Source of the DNA: Lacinutrix jangbogonensis | Lineage (GTDB): Bacteria; Bacteroidota; Bacteroidia; Flavobacteriales; Flavobacteriaceae | Direction: 5' to 3' | Length of the DNA stretch: 64,000 bases | Assembly (NCBI RefSeq): GCF_000797445.1 | Contig: NZ_JSWF01000025.1 | Location: forward strand, 1-64,000 | Part shown: positions 33,424-43,236 of the stretch, one piece after another | Layout: every line of letters begins with the position of its first letter | Numbering within the stretch: position 1 is the stretch's first letter | Translations under genes and position numbers: made by a program | The notes under the pieces: model-generated | Database searches by the model: none | Seen by the model: only the letters and a program-made list of their open reading frames with translations | What the model was told of the DNA's origin: nothing

Positions 33424-34332
33424 TTGAATTTATTAAATCTCATCCGTTGGAAAAATTTATTAATGATTGCAATTGTGCAGCTATTAGTTAAATACGCCTT
33501 ATTCCCTGCCTTTACAATCGATACTACTTTAAACCCATTACATTTCTTTTTATTGGTTTTTGCAACACTTTGTATTGCCGCTGGCGGTTACATTATTAAC
33601 GATATTTACGATCTAGAAACCGACGCTGTAAATAAGCCCAATAAAGTAATTGTAGGCAAAAAAACATCAGAAAATAGTGCAAACAAATTATACATTCTCT
33701 TTACTTTTATTGGTGTTTGCTTAGGCTTTTATTTATCTCATAAAGTAGGTAGACCTCCGTTTTTTGGGCTTTTTGTAATTATTGCTGCATCGCTTTACGT
33801 GTACGCTTCTTATTTAAAACAAATTGCAGTTGCCGGTAATATTATAATCTCAATATTAGTAGCGCTAAGCCTACTTATTGTTGGCATTTTTGAGCTTATT
33901 CCGGCCATGACCATTCAAAACGAAAATGTACAATCTACAATGTTAGAAGTATTAACAGATTTTGCTATTTTTGCGTTTTTAATTAATTTTATACGCGAGA
34001 TTGTTAAAGATATTCAAGATGTAGATGGAGACCATAAAGCTGGCATGCAAACTTTACCTATTCTGTTTGGTAAAGCTAGAACCTCTAAGGTAACTATGGT
34101 TTTAACCATAATTACAATACTGATAATTCTGTATTACATTAGTACGTTTCTATATATGCATTTAGAAGCTATCGCCTATTTTCTTATTGCCGTTGTTGGT
34201 CCTTTAATTTACATTGTTATTAAAATGTTTACAGCAGAAAATAATGCGCATTTTAAGCATATTAGTTTTATGCTTAAAATAGTTATGGTTACTGGAATGC
34301 TTTCGATGTTACTTTACAGATTAATCTTTTAA
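33424..34332 (+). CDS. UbiA-type prenyltransferase (geranylgeranylglycerol-phosphate type)
   Basis: The 302-aa protein starts at TTG 33424 with eight or nine helices. The first aspartate-rich motif is NDIYDLETDAVNKPNK (about residues 60-75) and the second is KDIQDVDGDHKAG (about 195-207). Both bind prenyl diphosphate with magnesium. Bacteroidota members of this group are annotated as geranylgeranylglycerol-phosphate geranylgeranyltransferases; the true acceptor is not shown by sequence. The maf gene starts 2 bases later. Confidence 0.85.
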   Translation: MNLLNLIRWKNLLMIAIVQLLVKYALFPAFTIDTTLNPLHFFLLVFATLCIAAGGYIINDIYDLETDAVNKPNKVIVGKKTSENSANKLYILFTFIGVCLGFYLSHKVGRPPFFGLFVIIAASLYVYASYLKQIAVAGNIIISILVALSLLIVGIFELIPAMTIQNENVQSTMLEVLTDFAIFAFLINFIREIVKDIQDVDGDHKAGMQTLPILFGKARTSKVTMVLTIITILIILYYISTFLYMHLEAIAYFLIAVVGPLIYIVIKMFTAENNAHFKHISFMLKIVMVTGMLSMLLYRLIF

Positions 34333-34334
34333 TT

Positions 34335-34928
34335 ATGCTAACCGAAAAACTTAAAAACCGACATATCATTCTTGCTTCTGGCTCGCCTAGACGTCAGGAA
34401 TTTTTTAGAAATTTAGGTTTAGATTTCGAAATTCGTTTAAAAGATACTAAAGAAGACTATCCTTCAAAATTAGTACACTTCGAGATTAGTGATTACTTAG
34501 CACAGCTAAAATCTCTACCATTTGTTAAAGAATTAAAAGACGAAGACATCTTGGTCACAAGTGATACTATTGTTTGGCATAAAGGAAATGCTTTAGGAAA
34601 ACCAAGAAATCAAGATGAAGCTTTTGCAATGCTAAAATCTTTAAGCGACGATACTCATGAGGTTATCACTTCTATTTGTGTGCGCACAACACTCTTTCAA
34701 AAAACAGTAAACGCAGTTACGAAAGTTACTTTTAAAACATTTACAGACGAAGAAATATGGCATTACATAAAAACCTGCTCACCTTTAGATAAAGCTGGTT
34801 CTTATGGTATTCAAGAATGGATTGGACAAATAGGTGTTATTAGTATAGAAGGCTCTTATTTTAATGTTATGGGTTTACCCACACACCTCTTATACAAAAC
34901 GTTAAATACTATTGCCAACGATTATTAG
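34335..34928 (+). CDS. maf: Maf family nucleoside-triphosphate pyrophosphatase
   Basis: The 197-aa protein has the opening motif ILASGSPRRQEFFRNLGL (residues 12-29), the central VTSDTIVWHKGNALGKPRN and the DKAGSYGIQEW signature near 152. Maf enzymes hydrolyse dTTP/UTP or modified nucleotides and are linked to septum control. Two bases separate it from the UbiA gene, so they are co-transcribed. Confidence 0.92.
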   Translation: MLTEKLKNRHIILASGSPRRQEFFRNLGLDFEIRLKDTKEDYPSKLVHFEISDYLAQLKSLPFVKELKDEDILVTSDTIVWHKGNALGKPRNQDEAFAMLKSLSDDTHEVITSICVRTTLFQKTVNAVTKVTFKTFTDEEIWHYIKTCSPLDKAGSYGIQEWIGQIGVISIEGSYFNVMGLPTHLLYKTLNTIANDY

Positions 34929-34954
34929 TATTGTATTTTACAAATAAAAGTATC

Positions 34955-35869
34955 ATGAAAACAAAAGACAACATCCATTTATGTTTAATTATTGGTTTCT
35001 TTTCAATTCTATCTTCTTGCACTAATAAAGAACCAAAAAGTATTGCCCTTTCAAAAGTTAAAACTGAAAACAAAAAACCTCCTACAACTAAGGCTTTTCG
35101 GTCGAACAAAAGCTTCAATGACTATTGGTATTCTGGAGAAGCAGAAATCACTTCTTATAATCTTGAACAATCACGCTATGGAGAAATAAGAAATGGAACT
35201 GCTGTTTTAATTTTTGTAACCGAGCCTTTTTTAGAAAAAAAACAAGTTAAAGCAGATTACAGTAATCCTACAAATATTAATGTTTTAAAGCTCAATAGAA
35301 CGAAGAATTTTACCACAGGTATTTATCCCTATTCTATTATGCAGAGCACCTTTTATCCTATTACAAATAACCAACATGCAATAAAGGTAAGCTGTTCCAT
35401 TCAAGAATGGTGCGGACATGTTTACACGCAATTAAACAACCGTGAACAGTTTGAAATAGATTCTCACTCCTACTTTGAGAACCAAGCAGACACTAATTTA
35501 AATCTAGAAAAAAACATTTTAGAAAATGAAATCTGGACACAATTACGTATCGCTCCTAAAAGTCTTCCTACAGGAAAAATTAATATTATCCCTTCTTTAG
35601 AATTTATACGCTTAAAACATGATCCTTTAAAAGCTTACGAGGCTTCCGCTTCATTAAAAACAGGAACTTACACACTTAATTATCCTAGTTTAAATCGGAA
35701 ACTAACCATTAATTTTAATCCAGAGTTTCCTTTCGAAATATTAAATTGGGAGGAAAATAATGATGGAAATACTACGAAAGCCACCCGGTTGAAAACCATT
35801 AAATCTGCTTACTGGAATAAAAAGAGCAATAAAGACGAAGTGTTAAGACAAACACTTTTGTTAAAATAA
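34955..35869 (+). CDS. Hypothetical lipoprotein
   Basis: The protein has 304 aa from ATG 34955, chosen because it opens a clean signal peptide with lipobox SILSSC; an upstream TTG at 34931 is also open. The mature protein contains DYWYSGEAEITSYNLEQSRY near the start and QEWCGHVYTQLN near the middle. It resembles flavobacterial septum formation inhibitor Maf-neighbour lipoproteins, which I cannot name further. It follows maf directly. Confidence 0.75.
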   Translation: MKTKDNIHLCLIIGFFSILSSCTNKEPKSIALSKVKTENKKPPTTKAFRSNKSFNDYWYSGEAEITSYNLEQSRYGEIRNGTAVLIFVTEPFLEKKQVKADYSNPTNINVLKLNRTKNFTTGIYPYSIMQSTFYPITNNQHAIKVSCSIQEWCGHVYTQLNNREQFEIDSHSYFENQADTNLNLEKNILENEIWTQLRIAPKSLPTGKINIIPSLEFIRLKHDPLKAYEASASLKTGTYTLNYPSLNRKLTINFNPEFPFEILNWEENNDGNTTKATRLKTIKSAYWNKKSNKDEVLRQTLLLK

Positions 35870-35879
35870 AACATGGCCC

Positions 35880-36140
35880 TTTTCATTTCTAAAAAATAGA
35901 TTAATTGCTTTTACAAAATTTTGAATATGAACTTATGAATACTGCAATTGTATTCGCTCTATTTATTTTTATTTGAACAATAGGAAAGCTAACTATTTAT
36001 TGAAGCCTATAAATAGGTGAGAAACCAGAAGGTTTTTTGTTAGTATTTGTTATTTGGTCTTTATTAAGGCATGTCACCTCAGGCGCTATTATGTGCTTTT
36101 CGTTTACATAGAAAATAGGTAACAAAATAGAAATTCATGA
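35880..36140 (+). pseudogene. Possible decayed MscS-type channel remnant
   Basis: Short in-frame pieces separated by stops recall a small-conductance mechanosensitive channel: TAIVFALFIFI, then GAIMCFSFT and KIGNKIEIHD, like the F..PFKIGD.IEI end of the MscS pore helix and beta domain. No frame longer than about 40 codons is left. Weak evidence; it may be something else. Confidence 0.25.
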
Positions 36141-36149
36141 TAAATATTA

Positions 36150-37101
36150 GCCAACAGAAGCTGTTATAGGAGCTATTCGTGCTTTAGCTTTTACTGGAAC
36201 TAAAACATCTTCAAAATTATTTATAGAATCGCTTTATTATAAGATTGAATCTTTTGTAGAAAAAGAATTAAAAACCGTTAAGGACGCCTTTCAATTTAAG
36301 TCTTCTAATTCTGTATCTTGGATTAATCTTAATAGATTAATCCAAATAGATGAAATTGAAAAACATGGAATACATTACAACTTGCATCCATTGGTTTTAG
36401 AAGATATAGTTAGTACTAATCAACGTTCAAAAATTGTTGAATACGACGATTGTATCTTTCTCGCTTTAAAGATGATGTTTTTGATTCAGTTCGAAATCGT
36501 ACTCGCCAAAACGAAAGGCCGAATTAGAGGCTTAGGTTCAGACTACTTATTATATGCTTTAATAGATTCTGTTGTCACTCATTATTACGCGATTATTGAA
36601 ACTATGGGTAATAAAATTGAAGATCTTGAAGATCATTTATTTGAAGGTTTAACTAAAGATGAAATTAGTTCTGAAATTCAAAGCCTTAAGCGAGAAGTGC
36701 TAAAAGTAAGACTTGCTATTTTTCCACTTCGCGAAATTATAAATCCTATAAATAAAAGCGAAAGCAGACTTATTAACGAAAAAAAATTACATTATTTTAG
36801 TGATGTTTACGACCATATAGTGCAAATGTCTGACACTACAGATATCTATCGTGAAATGATTTGGGGATTAATGGATATGTACATAACAACCATTAGTAAT
36901 CGCATGAACGAAGTCATGAAAGTCCTTACCATTATAGCAACCATTTTTATACCAATAACATTTATTTCTGGTATTTACGGAGTGAATTTCGATAACATTC
37001 CAGAATTGCATTATAAATACAGCTACCAAATGCTTTTAACTGTAATGCTTATTATTTTCTTAAGCATGTTGTATTACTTTAAGCGCAAGAAGTGGTTGTA
37101 A
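36150..37101 (+). pseudogene. corA: CorA magnesium transporter, degraded
   Basis: Recognisable CorA pieces are VSWINLNRLIQIDEIEKHG, HPLVLEDIVSTNQRSKIVEY, the long helix MGNKIEDLEDHLFEGLTKDE and two C-terminal helices. About 40-50 residues are deleted after LALKM. The next ~13 codons are read in the wrong frame (the shifted frame gives DVFDSVRNRTRQ) before the correct frame returns at KGRIRG. The pore signature GMN is GVN here (GIYGVNF). An open frame of 239 codons survives from 36382, but a functional channel is unlikely. Confidence 0.7.
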
Positions 37102-37120
37102 TACTTTCGCTCTTAGACAA

Positions 37121-37153
37121 AAAAAAAGCTTCAGTATAAACTGAAGCTTTTTT
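37121..37153. terminator. Bidirectional terminator between corA and murA
   Basis: AAAAAAAGCTTCAG-tataaa-CTGAAGCTTTTTT lies between convergent genes. Confidence 0.85.
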
Positions 37154-37170
37154 ATATCAAATTTAAAATT

Positions 37171-38487
37171 TTAATTCCCTTCAATTCTAGTAATCTTAGC
37201 ACCAATTTTTTGCAAACGTTCTACAATATGTTGGTAGCCTCTATCAATCTGCTCGATATTATGAATTACAGACGTTCCTTTTGCCGATAAGGCAGCAATT
37301 AATAATGAGATTCCAGCTCTAATATCTGGAGAAACCATAGTCGTTGCTTTTAGTTGCGATTTAAAATCATGGCCTATTACTGTTGCTCTGTGTGGATCGC
37401 AAAGAATAATTTTTGCTCCCATATCTATAAGTTTATCTGTAAAGAATAAACGGCTTTCAAACATTTTTTGGTGTACTAACACTTCGCCTTTGGCTTGTGT
37501 AGCAACCACGAGCACGATGCTTAATAAATCTGGTGTAAATCCAGGCCAAGGTGCATCTGCAATGGTAAGAATAGACCCATCAATATAATTTTGTATTTGG
37601 TAACCTTCTTTATGAGCAGGAATATAAATATCGTCTCCTTTTCGCTCTAAAGTGATTCCCAATTTAGCAAAAACGTTAGGTATTTGTCCTAAATCGTCCC
37701 AGCTTACGTTTTTAATAGTTAATTCACTTTTTGTCATAGCTGCTAAGCCAATCCAACTTCCAATCTCAATCATATCTGGAAGCATCGTGTGGTCTGTACC
37801 TCCTAAGTTTTCGACACCTTCTACAGTTAATAAATTAGAACCAACACCAGAGATTTTTGCTCCCATTCTGTTAAGCATCCTACATAACTGCTGCAAGTAA
37901 GGCTCGCAAGCGGCATTATATATTGTAGTTGTTCCTTCTGCTAAAACCGCAGCCATTACAATATTTGCTGTTCCTGTTACAGAAGCTTCATCTAAGAGCA
38001 TATCTGTACCCACTAATTTATCAGCTTCAACACCGTAAAAATGATCTTCTCTATTGTATCTAAATTTAGCGCCTAGATTTATAAAACCTTCAAAATGTGT
38101 ATCTAAACGACGACGACCAATTTTATCACCACCAGGTTTAGGTATGTAACCCTTACCAAAACGAGCCAATAATGGACCAACCATCATAATAGAACCACGC
38201 AATCCACTACCTTCCTTTTTAAAATCGGGTGTTTGCATATAATCCAAATCAATAGCATCAGCCTGAAAAGAATAAGAACCTTCTCCTAATTTTTCGACTT
38301 TTACACCTAAATTTTTAAGTAGTGTAATTAACTTATTAATATCAATAATATCTGGAATATTATTAATCGTTACTACTTCTGGAGTTAATAAAACTGCACA
38401 TAATATTTGTAAAGCTTCGTTTTTTGCACCTTGAGGTTGGATGTCGCCTTTAAGTTGGTGACCGCCTTCTATTATAAATGTACCCAT
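37171..38487 (-). CDS. murA: UDP-N-acetylglucosamine 1-carboxyvinyltransferase MurA (Asp-type)
   Basis: The 438-aa protein has the EPSP-synthase fold: GAKNEALQILCAVLLT at the N-terminus, VSPDIRAGISLLIAAL and GYQHIVERLQKIGA at the C-terminus. It catalyses the first committed step of peptidoglycan synthesis. The active-site loop reads PGGDKIGRRRLDTH, so the usual fosfomycin-reactive cysteine of GGC is an aspartate, as in mycobacterial and chlamydial MurA, which are naturally fosfomycin-insensitive. The DUF4290 gene lies 9 bases upstream. Confidence 0.95.
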   Translation of the reverse strand: MGTFIIEGGHQLKGDIQPQGAKNEALQILCAVLLTPEVVTINNIPDIIDINKLITLLKNLGVKVEKLGEGSYSFQADAIDLDYMQTPDFKKEGSGLRGSIMMVGPLLARFGKGYIPKPGGDKIGRRRLDTHFEGFINLGAKFRYNREDHFYGVEADKLVGTDMLLDEASVTGTANIVMAAVLAEGTTTIYNAACEPYLQQLCRMLNRMGAKISGVGSNLLTVEGVENLGGTDHTMLPDMIEIGSWIGLAAMTKSELTIKNVSWDDLGQIPNVFAKLGITLERKGDDIYIPAHKEGYQIQNYIDGSILTIADAPWPGFTPDLLSIVLVVATQAKGEVLVHQKMFESRLFFTDKLIDMGAKIILCDPHRATVIGHDFKSQLKATTMVSPDIRAGISLLIAALSAKGTSVIHNIEQIDRGYQHIVERLQKIGAKITRIEGN

Positions 38488-38496
38488 TTTTTATAT

Positions 38497-39162
38497 TTAG
38501 TATCGCTTTTTACCTCGATTTAAGTGATTAGTCTTTTTTTGGAATCCCTTTTTATTAGACGTATTGGTATACTTCTTTTTTGCGCTAGATTTTAATAAAC
38601 TAGCAGAATCTGTTAATACTTCTTTGGATTCTTTTAAGTCAATTTGCCCATTAGACAATTCGAATAAATGATTGTAAATCACATAATCCTCAACCGTATC
38701 TTTATTCCAATTTAAGAAACACTTTTTCATATGATTTGCAATGGTATAAAGCAAAGCTTCCTTTAAATCGCCATCTTCCCAAGAAACTGCAACATCAATC
38801 ATGGTCTTAATATTATTTCCGTAGAAACGATATTTTGGAAAATTCTGAGGATATTCTAGAGATTCTGGACGCTCTTCAAGCACTTCTTTTAAAGGTTCCG
38901 GGTAAGGAGAATCGACATCTAATTCGAACTTAGACATGATAAATAATTGATCCCAAAGCTTATGCTGAAAATCTGGCACATCACGTAAATGAGGCTGTAA
39001 GTTTCCCATTACCGCAATAATAGCCTTAGCTACTTTATTACGTTCTTCTTTGGTTTCTCTGCTTTTAGCAAAATTCACCATTTTTTGAACGTGTCTTCCG
39101 TATTCTGGAATAATTAAATGTTCTCGTTCTGTGTTGTACTCTATGTCGTCTATTAAAGTCAA
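38497..39162 (-). CDS. DUF4290 family protein
   Basis: The 221-aa protein begins with the conserved MTLIDDIEYNTEREHLIIPE and has EYGRHVQKMVNFAK. It ends in a basic Lys/Asn-rich tail (about residues 190-221). DUF4290 is a Bacteroidota family of unknown function, usually directly upstream of murA as here. Confidence 0.88.
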   Translation of the reverse strand: MTLIDDIEYNTEREHLIIPEYGRHVQKMVNFAKSRETKEERNKVAKAIIAVMGNLQPHLRDVPDFQHKLWDQLFIMSKFELDVDSPYPEPLKEVLEERPESLEYPQNFPKYRFYGNNIKTMIDVAVSWEDGDLKEALLYTIANHMKKCFLNWNKDTVEDYVIYNHLFELSNGQIDLKESKEVLTDSASLLKSSAKKKYTNTSNKKGFQKKTNHLNRGKKRY

Positions 39163-39244
39163 AATTGTGTAGAATTTAAGTGTTGCATTGAAGTTATACT
39201 ATGCTTTCGCAAAATACAAAACTATTTAATGTATAACGCAATTA

Positions 39245-39538
39245 TTACAGAGAAATTACACCTTCAACTTTTTCGGCAACTTCGAGGTATTTTGCAATAA
39301 CCGCATCTGGGTTTTTCATATTAACATTAATAGAAACACTAGTATATTTACCATTACTAGATTCTTTAGTATTAATAACGGCTCCTAAATAATTAAAAAT
39401 CGTTTCAATGGTTTCTACTTTTTTCACATCAGACTTCACAATAAATTTATATAAATATTCAGAAGGCCAAAGTGAAGTGTCTTGTAATTGCTCTTTCAAT
39501 TTAGCATAAAATGCTTCCGGATTTTGTTCTTTGCTCAT
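39245..39538 (-). CDS. DUF493 (YbeD-like) family protein
   Basis: The protein has 97 aa from the ATG at 39538. An earlier ATG at 39559 overlaps the TATCTTTG promoter box and is rejected. The ACT-like alpha/beta fold shows YKFIVKS and KYTSVSINVNM strands. YbeD-like proteins are small regulators of unclear role. Confidence 0.85.
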   Translation of the reverse strand: MSKEQNPEAFYAKLKEQLQDTSLWPSEYLYKFIVKSDVKKVETIETIFNYLGAVINTKESSNGKYTSVSINVNMKNPDAVIAKYLEVAEKVEGVISL

Positions 39539-39556
39539 ATATGTTCTTATAGTCTG

Positions 39557-39564
39557 CAAAGATA
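39557..39564 (-). promoter_or_regulatory. -7 box of the DUF493 gene
   Basis: TATCTTTG on the minus strand lies 18 bases before the chosen start codon. No clear -33 TTTG at 19 bases. Confidence 0.55.
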
Positions 39565-39629
39565 AGTTATCCTTGCATTTTTTTTATACCTTTTTTATTC
39601 CGAATTTTACATCTAAAAATATACCATAG

Positions 39630-40172
39630 TTGAATACAAAAACAATTGTCATAACAGGAGGACCAGGAAGTGGAAAGACCTCTATAATTAATGAATTAAC
39701 GAAAAGAGGTTTTACGTGTTCCGAAGAAGTTTCTAGAGAAATTATATTAAAAGCTAGAGAAAGTGGCATCGAGCAATTATTCTTAACAAACCCTATACAA
39801 TTTAGCGCGCTTCTTTTAGAAGGCAGAGTCGCACAATATAATGATGCTTTAGAAAGCGATAATGCTTTTGTTTTTCTAGACAGAGGCATACCAGATATTA
39901 CTGCATACATGGATTTTAAAGGTGATACTTACCCAAGTGTTTTCACTGAAGCTTGTAAAACGCATGCCTACGATTCTATCTTTATTTTAGCACCATGGCA
40001 AGAAATATTTACTAGTGATAATGAACGTTACGAGAATTTTGATCAAGCTATAGAAATTCATGAAAAATTGATTGAAACCTATACAGCATTCGGTTACGAT
40101 TTAAGAGATGTCCCTTTTGGTTCTATCGAAGCAAGAGCAGATTATATAATAAACGTTGTAAAAGCATTATAA
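39630..40172 (+). CDS. AAA_28-type ATP-binding protein (NadR-like P-loop kinase fold)
   Basis: The 180-aa protein starts at TTG 39630. The P-loop ITGGPGSGKTSIINEL is at residues 8-23, a Walker-B-like FVFLDRGIPDITAYM near 86, and ILAPWQEIFTSDNERYE is typical of this family. Members are predicted kinases or NTPases of unknown substrate. It is followed after 13 bases by recQ. Confidence 0.82.
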   Translation: MNTKTIVITGGPGSGKTSIINELTKRGFTCSEEVSREIILKARESGIEQLFLTNPIQFSALLLEGRVAQYNDALESDNAFVFLDRGIPDITAYMDFKGDTYPSVFTEACKTHAYDSIFILAPWQEIFTSDNERYENFDQAIEIHEKLIETYTAFGYDLRDVPFGSIEARADYIINVVKAL

Positions 40173-40185
40173 AAAATAACACAAA

Positions 40186-42087
40186 TTGAATCATCCTATT
40201 AACATATTAGAACGTTATTGGAAATTCACTTCATTTAGACCGCTTCAAGAAGATATTATTAATTCGGTTTTAGAAGGTGAAGATACCTTTGCTCTTTTGC
40301 CTACAGGTGGAGGGAAATCGGTTTGCTTCCAAATACCAGCTATAGTAAAAGACGGTATTTGCATTGTTATTTCGCCTTTGGTCGCACTTATGAAAGACCA
40401 AGTGCAAGCCTTACAAAGCAAAGGTGTTAAAGCCATGGCCTTAACTAGTGGCATCTCTTATAAAGAGTTAGATACACGTCTCGATAATTGTATATACGGT
40501 AATTATAAATTCCTTTACCTCTCGCCAGAGCGTTTACAACAAGATATTGTGCAAGATCGCATTAGGCAAATGAATGTAAACCTTATTGCTGTTGACGAAG
40601 CGCATTGTATTAGCCAATGGGGAAACGACTTTAGACCAAGCTACAAAAACATTATAAAATTAAGAGAATTACAACCTTCTGTAAATGTCATTGCATTAAC
40701 GGCGAGTGCAACTCCAGAAGTGGTGGACGATATTATAAAAGAACTGGATTTTATTAGTCCAAAAGTCTTTAGACAATCATTCTCAAGGTCTAATTTGGCA
40801 TATATGACGTTTACTGAAGAAGATAAACTCTTTAGACTTAAAGCCATTTTAACAAAAAACAAAGCGGCTTCCATTGTATATGTTCGCAATAGGAAAGCGA
40901 CACAAGATATTTCTGGCTTTCTAGAAAGCAATGGTTTTACTGCTACTTTCTATCACGGTGGATTAACAAATACCCAAAAAGATAAAGCATTAGACTGCTG
41001 GATGAACAACAAGAAGCAAGTTATGGTTGCTACCAATGCTTTTGGAATGGGAATTGATAAACCCGATGTTAAAACGGTTATTCATTTAAATTTACCAGAA
41101 AGTCTAGAAAGTTATTTCCAAGAAGCTGGACGTGCCGGTAGAGATGGCAACAAAGCTTTTGCTGTTATTTTAAAGAACAAGAGTGATGATTTATTGGTTA
41201 GAAATCAGTTTTTAAAAGTGTTACCTAAAATCGATTTTATAAAGCTGGTATACAGAAAACTGAGTAGTTATTTTCAAATCCCTTATGGAGAAGGACAAGA
41301 AATTGCTTTTGATTTCAACTTTAATAAGTTTTGTAAGACCTACGGTTTTAATACGCTTTTGGCATACAACGCGATACTTATTTTAGACAGAACAAGCATC
41401 ATAACATTGTCTAAACAGTTTAATAATAGTACAAAAGTATTGTTTAAGGTTAGTAACACTGCTTTGTTTAGTTATTTAGAAACGCACTCTGAGATTAGTA
41501 TTATCGTAAAATCTATTTTACGCACTTATGGTGGTGCTTTTGAACAGGAAACAAAAATTAACACCTTGTTAATGGCAGACAAGGCTTCTACAAGTGAAGA
41601 TAAAATAATTGAAGCTTTAATACTTTTAGAAAAAGCCGAAATTATCACCTTAAAACATTCAAAAACCGATGCCCAAATCACCTATTTAGTGCCTCGTGAA
41701 GATGACAAAACCATCAATAGAATTGCTAAAGTTATTAAACAACAAAACGCACTTAAAGAAAAGCAAGTTTTATCCGTTTTAGAATATTCTAATAATGATA
41801 CTATTTGTAAAAGTGTACAACTCCTCTCCTATTTCGAAGAGACACAAGTTAAAGACTGTGGTATCTGCTCGGTTTGTATTACAAAAAAACCAACAAAAAA
41901 GGTAGCTTCATCAGATATAAAAAAAGAGATTATTAAAGCTTTAGAACATGGTGAACTATCATCTAGAGCGCTGAATACACGTCTTAATTTTTCCGAAGAA
42001 AAGATAAACTCACAATTAAAAGAACTGTTAGAATACAATATAATTAGCATTACAAACACAAATACTTACAAATTAGCACATATATAA
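40186..42087 (+). CDS. recQ: RecQ-family ATP-dependent DNA helicase
   Basis: The 633-aa protein starts at TTG 40186. Motif I LLPTGGGKSVCFQIP, motif II VDEAHCISQWGNDFRPSY, motif III LTASATP and motif VI QEAGRAGRDG are all intact. RecQ-C zinc cysteines include CGICSVC near residue 566. A winged-helix region follows, but no clear HRDC domain. It unwinds recombination intermediates. Its stop overlaps the fmt start. Confidence 0.93.
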   Translation: MNHPINILERYWKFTSFRPLQEDIINSVLEGEDTFALLPTGGGKSVCFQIPAIVKDGICIVISPLVALMKDQVQALQSKGVKAMALTSGISYKELDTRLDNCIYGNYKFLYLSPERLQQDIVQDRIRQMNVNLIAVDEAHCISQWGNDFRPSYKNIIKLRELQPSVNVIALTASATPEVVDDIIKELDFISPKVFRQSFSRSNLAYMTFTEEDKLFRLKAILTKNKAASIVYVRNRKATQDISGFLESNGFTATFYHGGLTNTQKDKALDCWMNNKKQVMVATNAFGMGIDKPDVKTVIHLNLPESLESYFQEAGRAGRDGNKAFAVILKNKSDDLLVRNQFLKVLPKIDFIKLVYRKLSSYFQIPYGEGQEIAFDFNFNKFCKTYGFNTLLAYNAILILDRTSIITLSKQFNNSTKVLFKVSNTALFSYLETHSEISIIVKSILRTYGGAFEQETKINTLLMADKASTSEDKIIEALILLEKAEIITLKHSKTDAQITYLVPREDDKTINRIAKVIKQQNALKEKQVLSVLEYSNNDTICKSVQLLSYFEETQVKDCGICSVCITKKPTKKVASSDIKKEIIKALEHGELSSRALNTRLNFSEEKINSQLKELLEYNIISITNTNTYKLAHI

Positions 42088-43043
42088 TGAGTAAAAAAAG
42101 AGATTTAAGAATCGTATTTATGGGAACACCAGAGTTTGCTGTTACCATTTTAGATACCTTATTAGAAAACGACTTTAATATTGTAGGTGTTATTACTGCG
42201 CCAGATAAACCTGCTGGTCGTGGCAGAAAAATAAACAAAAGTGCAGTAAAAGACTATGCCGAAACGAAAGGGATTACTATTTTACAGCCTACAAATTTAA
42301 AAAGTGAAGACTTTCTAGAAGATTTAAAAAGTTTAAATGCCAATTTACAGATTGTTGTTGCTTTTAGAATGCTACCAAAAGCAGTATGGCAAATGCCAGA
42401 ATATGGCACGTTTAATTTACACGCCTCCTTATTACCAAACTATCGTGGCGCTGCACCTATTAATTGGGCTATTATTAATGGAGAGGCTAAAAGTGGTGTT
42501 TCTACCTTTTTTATAGATGAAAAAATAGATACTGGAGCAATGATTTTGCAAGAAGGTATAAATATTGATGCAAACGAGAACGCTGGAAGCCTTCACGATA
42601 AACTCATGCACTTAGGAAGCGACCTTGTTATTAAAACCGTAAAGCACATAGCAATTGGAGATGTTAACACAACGCCTCAGCCAGAAGATGCTATTTCTAG
42701 AACAGCTTACAAATTAAATAAAGATAATTGTAAGATCGATTGGAATGCGTCTATAGATACTATACATAATAAGATAAGAGGTCTAAGTCCGTACCCAGCG
42801 GCATGGTGCCAACTTAATAATGATGAAGAAACCTTAGATATTAAAATATATACTGTAGACAAAGAAATAATAGCCCATGACCATAAAATTGGAAGCGTTA
42901 TTTCTAGTAAAAAAGAAGTAAAAATTGCAGTAAAAGAAGGTTATATAAAAATCCTAGATATTAAACTTCCAGGAAAGCGAACCATGGATATAAAATCGCT
43001 TTTAAATGGTTATTCTTTTAAAAGTGATGCTAAAATGCTCTAA
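42087..43043 (+). CDS. fmt: Methionyl-tRNA formyltransferase
   Basis: The 318-aa protein has FMGTPEFAVTILDTLL at the N-terminus, the catalytic HASLLPNYRGAAPINWAI (about residues 112-129) with Asn, His and a following Asp region, and a C-terminal OB-like domain with LSPYPAAWC. It formylates initiator Met-tRNA. Overlaps recQ by one base. Confidence 0.95.
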   Translation: MSKKRDLRIVFMGTPEFAVTILDTLLENDFNIVGVITAPDKPAGRGRKINKSAVKDYAETKGITILQPTNLKSEDFLEDLKSLNANLQIVVAFRMLPKAVWQMPEYGTFNLHASLLPNYRGAAPINWAIINGEAKSGVSTFFIDEKIDTGAMILQEGINIDANENAGSLHDKLMHLGSDLVIKTVKHIAIGDVNTTPQPEDAISRTAYKLNKDNCKIDWNASIDTIHNKIRGLSPYPAAWCQLNNDEETLDIKIYTVDKEIIAHDHKIGSVISSKKEVKIAVKEGYIKILDIKLPGKRTMDIKSLLNGYSFKSDAKML

Positions 43044-43147
43044 AGCCTTGTGGATGCTATCAAAGTTAAAAATCCTACAAAAAGGAGCGTCTTTATTAAC
43101 AAATGTTAAAAGTTATTAACAAAATAGTGCATTTCCCTTGCTATTAC

Positions 43148-43177
43148 TTGCGTAGTAGCATAATCCGTATAAATTTG
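43148..43177 (+). promoter_or_regulatory. Promoter of the HU gene
   Basis: TTG (43148-43150), 19 bases, then TAAATTTG (43170-43177). A close match to the Bacteroidota consensus, about 60 bases before the start codon. Confidence 0.75.
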
Positions 43178-43236
43178 TATGGGGATAGCAAAAATATTGT
43201 TTACCAACTATTTATTAATATTTTAAAATTTAAATT

